From positions 1 through 40,861 of the forward strand of contig CAJCIM010000012.1 of NCBI GenBank assembly GCA_903970395.1: DNA of 40,861 nt, in the 5' to 3' direction. The notes beneath the pieces are model-generated. The model saw nothing but the letters and a program-made list of their open reading frames with translations. It did not search any database and was not told the DNA's origin. Positions 35,280 through 40,861 of the stretch are shown here, in pieces (positions within the stretch are counted from its first letter, which is position 1; every line of letters starts with the position of its first letter). The position numbers and the translations under genes are program-made. Source of the stretch: Acidobacteriaceae bacterium. Lineage in GTDB: Bacteria; Acidobacteriota; Terriglobia; Terriglobales; Acidobacteriaceae.

Positions 35280-36227
35280 TCACAACCCCTTGCGCGCTCG
35301 AAACTCCCGCACCACATCGCCCACATCGCGATGCTGGCTTTCCACCGCCAGGTTCATCGCCCGCATATCATCGGCACTCACCTTGCCAGCCAACCTCTGC
35401 ATCGCCACACCAATCTGCGGCCACCGCTGCAACGACTCCTCCCGCACCAGCGGTACAGCCTCATACGGTGGAAAGTAGTGCCGATCATCCTCCAGCGCCA
35501 CAAAGTCCAGCGCCTTGATCGCCCCATCCGTCGAGTTCCCCGCGACAATGTCCACCTGCTTTGCCGCCAACGACCGATACAGCAACCCTAGCTCCATCGT
35601 CCGCGGCTCACCCGCAAACCGCAGCCCATACGCCGCACTCAACCCACGCAGTCCATCTGGCCGCTCCGCAAACTCATACCCAATACCCAATCGGAACTCT
35701 GGGTGCTCCACAGCCTGCCCTGAGCTCGTCGATCGGTCTCGCTTTTGAGACGTGAGTTTTGTCAGCTTCACTACATCACCAATCGTCTTCAGCCCAAACC
35801 GCCGCGCATCCTCACCGCGTACCACCATCGCAAACGTATCCTCGAACCCCAACCCCGGCCCCACACGCACATGGTAACGCTGCTCATACAACCGCGACAC
35901 CGTCGCATCCACCCGCGCCGCATCGCGGTCAAGCGGCTGCTTCAGAATCGCCGTCAACGCCGTCCCTGTGTACTCCACATACCCATCAATCCTGTTCGAT
36001 ACCAACGCCTGCTGACACAGATAACTCCCCGCCAGCCAGAACCGCCTCTCCACCGGTCCACCACCGCTAGCCTCAATCTCCTGCGCCAGCAACTCCCCCA
36101 GCACCACCTGTTCCGTAAAATCCTTGGCCCCAATCACCACATGCGAAGACCGCGGCGGCGCACACGCTGTCACCGCGACAAGAACCCCAAGCACGAGGAT
36201 TCTCAGTTGGCGTTGAAGACGTCCCAT
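35280..36227 (-). CDS. Quaternary-amine ABC transporter substrate-binding lipoprotein (OpuC/OsmF-like)
   Basis: 315 residues. Lipobox VTACAPP anchors it outside the inner membrane. The OpuAC-type fold is evident: VIGAKDFTEQVVLGELLAQEIE, RIDGYVEYTGTALTAIL, GLGFEDTFAMVVR, FAERPDGLRGLSAAYGL, VDIVAGNSTDGAIKALDFV. It binds glycine betaine, choline or similar compatible solutes. An insertion of about 17 residues (LTSQKRDRSTSSGQAVEHPE) sits between TIGDVVK and FRLGIGYEF and is encoded by palindromic repeat sequence at 35713-35755. The ATG has GGAAGG just upstream and overlaps the end of the DUF1444 gene by 25 nt. Confidence 0.93.
   Translation of the reverse strand: MGRLQRQLRILVLGVLVAVTACAPPRSSHVVIGAKDFTEQVVLGELLAQEIEASGGGPVERRFWLAGSYLCQQALVSNRIDGYVEYTGTALTAILKQPLDRDAARVDATVSRLYEQRYHVRVGPGLGFEDTFAMVVRGEDARRFGLKTIGDVVKLTKLTSQKRDRSTSSGQAVEHPEFRLGIGYEFAERPDGLRGLSAAYGLRFAGEPRTMELGLLYRSLAAKQVDIVAGNSTDGAIKALDFVALEDDRHYFPPYEAVPLVREESLQRWPQIGVAMQRLAGKVSADDMRAMNLAVESQHRDVGDVVREFRARKGL
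35713..35755. repeat. Palindromic repeat inserted in the binding-protein gene
   Basis: Contains CCTGCCCTGAGCTCGTCGAT (a relative of the widespread CCTGAGCTTGTCGAAGG repeat) next to GGTCTCGCTTTTGAGACG, a 5-bp hairpin whose core resembles the dnaX repeat. It is in frame and translated. Confidence 0.7.
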
Positions 36228-37069
36228 TGGCCTTCCTTACGAACAAGTAAAGTCCCCGAAATTAAATAACTCCCTGAGGTTAATATCTCCTCTGAATGTT
36301 TTCGAATAGCAGCCAAGCCCTCCGTCGACTCAGCTCCGGTGAAAAAGATCACATCGCGTGCCGGAGCGACCACCACTAAATCGCCATCAACACTTCTCGC
36401 GAGATCATTCCACAACCCATCGAACAGAAGCAGACTTGCCGTGTAATCCCCTCCCGCAGTTAGCAAATACCACGGCCCATCTCCGTGTTGTTCAGCAGGC
36501 GGCATTACTTTTCGCAAATTCTCTTTGGCTAATTCCTTGATTGCATCTTTCGCCACTCCCGCAGCCGCCACATCGCTTCGTTTTAGACTACGCATTCGTT
36601 CTGGCAAGTCTTCCGCATACACCACCCACAGATCGCCACAGAGGTGCTCGACACATGGCTCATGCTCTGACTTAAACATGGCCATGTATTGAGAGTCTTT
36701 GATCATGGCAACGATTCGTTCTGGAACAACGGGATCAGAGGGTTCATTCAGGCTCACGGCCAAGCCCAGATAGCGTTCCAGCATCATCTGCCGGTTCTCG
36801 GCATCTCGTGAATATTGAAGCCATGCATTGTCCATGTAGGTCGTAGACTCTTTGCCCTGCGGGCTTACGGCTCTAACAACAGACTCCCCGGTCATTTCCA
36901 ATTGATGATTGGGCATCCGCTCTTGTAAGAGTTTGAAGTACAAAAGAAGGAACTCATCGCGGCTGCAGTTCCTCGTAAGTAACCGATCCATCGTTGAAGG
37001 CTCATGAGCTTGCGCCAAAGGAACCCTCGCAGCTTCGCCTATTTTCTTTCCAAAAGGCCAGAGCTTCAT
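36203..37069 (-). CDS. DUF1444-like protein inside the ABC transporter operon
   Basis: 288 residues, cytosolic. The sequence (LLTRNCSRDEFLLLYFKLLQERMP, YMDNAWLQYSRDAENRQMMLERYLG, LWVVYAEDLPERMRSLKRSD, LLTAGGDYTASLLLFDGLWNDLA) resembles the DUF1444 family, of unknown function. Its ATG overlaps the permease stop as ATGA, and its 3' end overlaps the start of the binding-protein gene by 25 nt, so it is a genuine operon member, not a chance neighbour. Less C-biased codons than the flanking transporter genes suggest a different origin. The family assignment is from memory of the pattern. Confidence 0.75.
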   Translation of the reverse strand: MKLWPFGKKIGEAARVPLAQAHEPSTMDRLLTRNCSRDEFLLLYFKLLQERMPNHQLEMTGESVVRAVSPQGKESTTYMDNAWLQYSRDAENRQMMLERYLGLAVSLNEPSDPVVPERIVAMIKDSQYMAMFKSEHEPCVEHLCGDLWVVYAEDLPERMRSLKRSDVAAAGVAKDAIKELAKENLRKVMPPAEQHGDGPWYLLTAGGDYTASLLLFDGLWNDLARSVDGDLVVVAPARDVIFFTGAESTEGLAAIRKHSEEILTSGSYLISGTLLVRKEGQWDVFNAN

Positions 37070-37695
37070 CTCCTCACCACCATCCTTTTCTCCGCCAACC
37101 CCAACACTCCATCCGCACAAAGCGCCAACAGCGCCGCCGGCACCGCTCCGGCCAATACCAGCCCGTTATCAACACTCGCCACTCCACGAAAGATCAGTTC
37201 ACCCAATCCACCCGCACCAATCGCCGCCGCAATCGTCGCTACCCCGACACACGTCACTGTAGCCGTCCGCAATCCGGCGAGAATCACACTCGCAGCCATC
37301 GGCAGCTCCACCTTCGTTAGACGTTGCCAGCTCGTCATCCCCAGAGCATTCGCGACATCCACCAGCGCCGCATCCACACTCCTGATCCCCGCATACGTAT
37401 TCCGCAGGATCGGCAACAGCGCATACCCTGTCAGCGCCACAATCGCCAGCCGAGCGGCTCTGTCGCCCAGAAACGGCACCGGCAGCAGTAGCCCAAACAG
37501 CGCCAGGCTTGGAATCGTCTGCAGCACATTCGCCACACCCAGCAACGGTCGCGCCCATCGCTCATGCCGAGTCAGCCACACCCCCAACGGCAGCGCAATC
37601 AACACCGCAAACAGCATCGCGTTCGCCGTCAGCCACACATGCTCAAACGTCAGCCGGGCAATCTGCGCCCCATACCGCTGCAGAAACTGCCTCAT
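37066..37695 (-). CDS. Quaternary-amine ABC transporter permease (OpuB/OpuC type)
   Basis: 209 residues with about six membrane spans. The EAA-like loop ALGMTSWQRLTKVELPMAASVILAGLRTA, which contacts the ATPase, is clear, and the N-terminal HVWLTANAMLFAVLIALPLGVWLT is characteristic of the betaine/choline permeases. Only one permease gene is present, so it probably works as a homodimer, whereas many relatives have two. The start ATG overlaps the ATPase stop (ATGA), and its own stop overlaps the DUF1444 start (ATGA). Confidence 0.94.
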   Translation of the reverse strand: MRQFLQRYGAQIARLTFEHVWLTANAMLFAVLIALPLGVWLTRHERWARPLLGVANVLQTIPSLALFGLLLPVPFLGDRAARLAIVALTGYALLPILRNTYAGIRSVDAALVDVANALGMTSWQRLTKVELPMAASVILAGLRTATVTCVGVATIAAAIGAGGLGELIFRGVASVDNGLVLAGAVPAALLALCADGVLGLAEKRMVVRR

Positions 37696-38507
37696 GACGC
37701 GCCATCCGTTCTGGATGCCCCATGTCTCGCTTCTGAAATATGGGTGGGAATCACCTCAACGCGATGTGTCGCCTCAATATAAGCCCTCACCGTCTCATTC
37801 TCCGACGCCCGCACCTCACTCGCAGCCATCTCCGCTACCACACGCCCCGCCTCCAGCAGCACCACACGATCAGCCAGGTACAGCGCCTCCTCAAGATCAT
37901 GCGTCACGAGGATTGTCGTCGTCCCCACCCGTCGCAGCAACTCCCGCAGCATCGTCTGCATCTCTACACGTGTCAGAGGATCGAGCGCCCCAAACGGCTC
38001 ATCCATCAGCAGCACCTCAGGCTCACTAGCCAGCGCACGAGCCAGCCCCACCCGCTGCCGTTGTCCGCCGCTCAGTTGCCACGGATACCGCCCCATCAGA
38101 TCGCTCGGCAGCCCCACGAGCTCCAGCATCTCCGCAACTTTCGCCACAATCTCAGCTTTGGATCTCCCCGCCAGCTCCAGCGCCATCCCCACATTGCGCT
38201 CCACCGTCATCTGTGGAAATAGCCCTGTCTCCTGGATCACATACCCGATCCCCCGCCGCAACGCGATCACGTCCACCGCGCTTACATCGCGCCTACCCAC
38301 CAGTACGCGCCCACTCGTCGGCCTCACCAGGGCGTTCACCGTGCGCAGCAGTGTCGTCTTACCACTACCGCTGCGTCCCAGCAGCGCCGTCGTAGTCCCA
38401 GCCTCAACCTTGAACGAAATATCCGTTAAAAGCCGACGACCGCCCTCGCCTCTCGGCGAACCGGTCTCGAAGCTCACCTGCGCGAACTCGACACCTTGGG
38501 CGGCCAT
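37692..38507 (-). CDS. Quaternary-amine ABC transporter ATP-binding protein
   Basis: 271 residues. Walker A GRSGSGKTT, Q-loop QETGLFPQMTV, signature LSGGQRQR, Walker B VLLMDEPFGALD and H-loop VTHDLEEAL are all intact. There is no C-terminal CBS pair, unlike OpuAA/ProV. The last ~15 residues (HISEARHGASRTDGAS) include sequence from a palindromic repeat (37719-37744). GGAG lies 4 nt before the ATG. It begins 22 nt after the P-loop kinase-like gene and overlaps the permease gene, so all are probably co-transcribed. Confidence 0.96.
   Translation of the reverse strand: MAAQGVEFAQVSFETGSPRGEGGRRLLTDISFKVEAGTTTALLGRSGSGKTTLLRTVNALVRPTSGRVLVGRRDVSAVDVIALRRGIGYVIQETGLFPQMTVERNVGMALELAGRSKAEIVAKVAEMLELVGLPSDLMGRYPWQLSGGQRQRVGLARALASEPEVLLMDEPFGALDPLTRVEMQTMLRELLRRVGTTTILVTHDLEEALYLADRVVLLEAGRVVAEMAASEVRASENETVRAYIEATHRVEVIPTHISEARHGASRTDGAS
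37719..37744. repeat. Palindromic repeat at the end of the ABC ATPase gene
   Basis: An imperfect 10-bp inverted repeat (CCCATGTCTC with GAAATATGGG) with the same GCTTCT loop as the dnaX repeat at 7040-7065. It is translated as part of the ATPase C-terminus. Confidence 0.65.
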
Positions 38508-38529
38508 CTGTCTCCATCAGAACTGGCTT

Positions 38530-39330
38530 CTAACCTTCTACGGCCTCGGGCTGTGTCTCACCAGTCGCTTCCGGCTCACCCGGTGTCGCTGCACCCTTCA
38601 CCCGAACCACGGTGATCTTGTCGAAACCCTCTTTGAACGTCGGCGGCCTCAGCCTCTCCGACATCTTGTGCATCACCTCGTCGGTCACCTGACGATCCCG
38701 CTTCGAGTTTCGCTCCAGGCACACGGCCAGCGGCACATCGAAAAACACCGCCTGCACCTCGTACCCAAAACTCTTCGCCATCTTGATCCACTGCCGCCGC
38801 TCGTGCGGACTCAGATTCGTGGCATCCACATAGTTCCACGGCATCTTGGCGATCAGACGTGCCCGCAGAAGGCTGCGCAGCGTGCTGAATACCAGTCCCT
38901 GGTAGCGCTGCTCGGTAATATCGTCGAACAGAATATTCCGCAGCATATCGCTAGAAAGCGGCTGCACCCCCCGGCGCTTGTACCAGGTTGTCTTGCCCGA
39001 ACCCGGCAGCCCAATCGTCAGCACCACATAACCGCGCGGCGACTTCGCCGAAACAGCCAGCGGCTCTGCCGGCGGCGTCGCAAGCGACTCCGGCTGCGTC
39101 TCGTGTACCACCTGCGGCTGAGGCGGCGTAACGGGCACCTCTGCCTCGACGGCTGGTGCCTCTACCGGTATCTCCGGCTGGGCCGCCGCTATCGGCTCCG
39201 GGTAGCTGGGCCTAAGCGGCGCCGGCTGGTTTGCAGGAATCTCCTGCCCAATCTTGCCCGTGGACTCCGATTCATTCGGTCCACGCTTTGAACGTCTTCT
39301 CATGAGTGTGCCGCGCAACCAATCGCGCAT
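38530..39330 (-). CDS. P-loop kinase-like protein with Pro-rich N-terminal region
   Basis: 266 residues if the ATG at 39330 is used; ATGs at 39303 or 39378 are possible and no start has a convincing Shine-Dalgarno sequence. Residues ~1-95 are basic, then Pro/Ala/Glu-rich and probably disordered. From residue 100 there is a polynucleotide-kinase/zeta-toxin-like P-loop domain: VVLTIGLPGSGKTTWYKRRG, SSDMLRNILFDD, YVDATNLSPHERRQWIKMAKSFGYEVQAVFF and a lid-like CLERNSKRDRQV. It probably phosphorylates a small molecule, nucleic acid or protein; the substrate is unknown. It is the first gene of the osmoprotectant operon and divergent from gap. Confidence 0.82.
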   Translation of the reverse strand: MRDWLRGTLMRRRSKRGPNESESTGKIGQEIPANQPAPLRPSYPEPIAAAQPEIPVEAPAVEAEVPVTPPQPQVVHETQPESLATPPAEPLAVSAKSPRGYVVLTIGLPGSGKTTWYKRRGVQPLSSDMLRNILFDDITEQRYQGLVFSTLRSLLRARLIAKMPWNYVDATNLSPHERRQWIKMAKSFGYEVQAVFFDVPLAVCLERNSKRDRQVTDEVMHKMSERLRPPTFKEGFDKITVVRVKGAATPGEPEATGETQPEAVEG

Positions 39331-39463
39331 ATAACGGTGTTGTAACACACCCGTCCCTGTGCCGCCAAAGTTGTGCATACTGGCTGCCACCTCCCTCCTA
39401 TCGCAACTCGTCTCTTCTGCTCCATTTGGTATCCTTGATTGGATTAAGGAGAATCACCACAAC

Positions 39464-40489
39464 ATGGCAGTTAAGGTAGGCATCAACGGCTTCGGCCGCA
39501 TTGGACGCAACGTCTTCCGCACCGCTTTGGGCAACCCCGACATCGAATTCGTAGCCGTCAACGACCTCACTACCCCCGCTACCCTCGCCCACCTCCTCAA
39601 GTACGACTCCATCCTCGGCAACCTCAAGAACGAGATCTCCGCCACCGAAGATTCCATTATCGTCGACGGCAAGGCCATCAAGGTCTTCGCCCAGCGCGAC
39701 CCAGCCCAGCTCGACTGGGCCTCCGTCGGCGCCGAGATCGTCGTCGAGTCCACCGGCTTCTTCACCGATGCCACCAAGGCCAAAGCGCACCTCGGTGGAG
39801 CCCTCAGCGATGGGAAAACGACAGTCAAGAAAATCATCATCTCCGCCCCGGCCTCCAACGAGGACATCACCCTTGTCCTCGGCGTCAATGACGACAAGTA
39901 CGATGCGGCCAAGCACAATGTGATTTCGAATGCGAGCTGCACTACGAATTGCCTGGCTCCGGTGGTGAAGGTGCTGCACGATACGTTTGGGATTGCGTCG
40001 GGCATTATGACGACGATCCACAGCTATACGAACGACCAGGTGATTCTGGATACTCCGCACAAGGATTTGCGGCGCGCGCGGGCGGCGGCGCTGAGCATGA
40101 TTCCGAGCTCGACGGGTGCGGCCAAGGCGCTGCGGTTGGTGATTCCAGAGATGGACGGGAAGCTGGATGGTTTTTCTATGCGCGTGCCGACTCCGAATGT
40201 GTCGGTTGTCGACTTGACCTTTGTTAGCGAGAAGCCGATTGATGTGAAGAGCGTGAATGCGGCGCTGAAGGCAGCGAGTGAGGGGCCGCTGAAGGGGATT
40301 CTTGGGTATACCGAGGAAGAGCTGGTGTCGACTGACTTCCGCGGGAATCCGCTGTCGAGCATTGTCGATAGCAAGCTGACCAAGGTGATTGGGAATACCG
40401 GCAAGGTGATTAGCTGGTACGACAATGAGTGGGGCTATTCTAGCCGGGTTAAGGATTTGATTTTGTTCTTAGTGAAGAAAGGGCTGTAA
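39464..40489 (+). CDS. gap: Glyceraldehyde-3-phosphate dehydrogenase
   Basis: 341 residues. It oxidises glyceraldehyde-3-phosphate with NAD to 1,3-bisphosphoglycerate. NAD fold: VKVGINGFGRIGRNVFR. The catalytic Cys159 is in SNASCTTNCLAP and the active-site His in IHSYTNDQ; the C-terminus is WYDNEWGYSSRV. AAGGAG precedes the ATG at 12 nt, and the conserved MAVKVGINGFGR fixes the start. Codon use changes sharply near codon 145: before it nearly every codon ends in C, after it mostly in G or T. No frame disruption accompanies the change, so the enzyme should be functional. Confidence 0.97.
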   Translation: MAVKVGINGFGRIGRNVFRTALGNPDIEFVAVNDLTTPATLAHLLKYDSILGNLKNEISATEDSIIVDGKAIKVFAQRDPAQLDWASVGAEIVVESTGFFTDATKAKAHLGGALSDGKTTVKKIIISAPASNEDITLVLGVNDDKYDAAKHNVISNASCTTNCLAPVVKVLHDTFGIASGIMTTIHSYTNDQVILDTPHKDLRRARAAALSMIPSSTGAAKALRLVIPEMDGKLDGFSMRVPTPNVSVVDLTFVSEKPIDVKSVNAALKAASEGPLKGILGYTEEELVSTDFRGNPLSSIVDSKLTKVIGNTGKVISWYDNEWGYSSRVKDLILFLVKKGL

Positions 40490-40674
40490 GCAGGAGTTTC
40501 ATTTCACTTAGGAGAATCTCGATGAAAGCTTCCTTTGGTTACTTCGATTCAAATCTTGGCGCGGCGGAGCTATCGCTGCGCCAACGGTGTTTTCGGGTGT
40601 GACCTTGTGGCGCTGGCGATTTACTCGGTCATACTTCCGCTGTATTACGTTCTACGCAAAACGGAAGAACCAAG
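40490..40674. other. Intergenic region after gap
   Basis: 185 bases. A 26-codon frame at 40522-40602 (MKASFGYFDSN) has AGGAG 7 nt upstream, but its peptide resembles nothing I know. No terminator hairpin was found after gap. Confidence 0.35.
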
Positions 40675-40861
40675 CTAGATGGCGTCGACGTATTTGAAGG
40701 GGCGGAGGCCGGCGGACTTCCAGAAGTAGGCCAGGATGATGATGCTGGCTACGGCGGCGTAGGCGCACCAGAGGGAGGTGAAAGCGTAGCGTTTTACCGT
40801 CATGACCAGGAGCAGAAGCGCGAGGTTGACAGTGCCGAAAATGATCATGTCCTTGATGCGG
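40675..40861 (-). CDS. Membrane protein, C-terminal part only (5' end outside window)
   Basis: The last ~61 codons of a gene entering from the right edge, ending TAG at 40675-40677. Two hydrophobic spans are visible (MIIFGTVNLALLLLVMTV and LWCAYAAVASIIILAYFW), and the tail ends KSAGLRPFKYVDAI. Codons end mostly in C on this minus-strand gene, the reverse of minus-strand genes to the left, consistent with the skew switch inside gap. The family cannot be named. Confidence 0.7.
   Translation of the reverse strand, partial: RIKDMIIFGTVNLALLLLVMTVKRYAFTSLWCAYAAVASIIILAYFWKSAGLRPFKYVDAI

Noticed and set aside
38530-39330. Zeta-type toxin of a toxin-antitoxin pair
   Set aside because: No small antitoxin gene overlaps or precedes it, and it leads a transporter operon; a general P-loop kinase-like call is safer.
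40522-40602. 26-codon frame with a good AGGAG site after gap
   Set aside because: The peptide has no recognisable feature and overlapping frames are equally open; it may be a remnant of a longer gene.

Overview
The window looks like a chromosomal segment of an acidobacterium close to Granulicella, Edaphobacter or Terriglobus. The evidence is two protein families that are strongly enriched in this phylum (a TIGR03435-type secreted protein and a VWFA-related TIGR03436-type protein), a secreted CxxCH-containing repeat-protein family (here as a pseudogene), high GC, and many short palindromic repeats. No rRNA, tRNA, CRISPR array, transposase or integrase was seen. The genus is an inference.

Layout. 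1-5.6 kb: a structured intergenic element, a secreted TPR protein, a SET-domain methyltransferase-like protein, a GT-A-like protein, a zinc-ribbon miniprotein, a cupin, a His-rich secreted peptide, and a secreted-protein pseudogene with two nonsense codons and two frameshifts. 5.7-10.2 kb: dnaX and recR, an exported metallophosphatase and a ParA/MinD-type ATPase. 10.3-14.8 kb, minus strand: LytS-type histidine kinase, eno, gpmI. 15-22.6 kb: ribA, a nitroreductase, a VWFA-like protein, a UPF0182 membrane protein, and a divergent marR/MFS efflux pair with a twin-palindrome operator. 22.6-30.6 kb: an accessory island of different base composition with a tandem USP protein, an Ig-repeat/beta-helix secreted protein, a TIGR03435 protein, a large unrecognised Ser/Gln/Gly-rich protein and a bioB pseudogene. 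30.6-34.1 kb: a DUF2235 hydrolase and an exported phosphodiesterase/phosphatase, with a second copy of the structured element between them. 34.1-39.3 kb, minus strand: a tightly overlapping operon of a P-loop kinase-like protein, a quaternary-amine ABC transporter (ATPase, permease, binding lipoprotein) with a DUF1444 gene wedged inside it, a lipoprotein and a DinB-like protein. 39.4-40.9 kb: gap and the 3' end of a membrane-protein gene.

Three whole-window features stand out. First, outside the island the + strand is C-rich whatever the gene direction, and this bias flips abruptly to G-rich inside gap near 39.9 kb. Second, palindromic repeats lie at convergent gene ends and also inside coding sequence (dnaX, the binding lipoprotein, the ABC ATPase, the end of the DinB gene), where they add peptide. 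Third, several genes have a -10-like hexamer 6-8 nt before the start codon and no Shine-Dalgarno sequence, which suggests leaderless mRNAs.

Functionally, eno and gpmI form a lower-glycolysis pair, with gap elsewhere in the window. dnaX and recR are the usual replication/repair pair. The 34-39 kb operon is an osmoprotectant uptake system with extra proteins. I found no phage, secretion or defence cluster. The best candidates for undescribed biology are the two-copy structured element, the repeat-derived coding insertions, the gap composition switch and the unknown protein at 27.8-29.3 kb.
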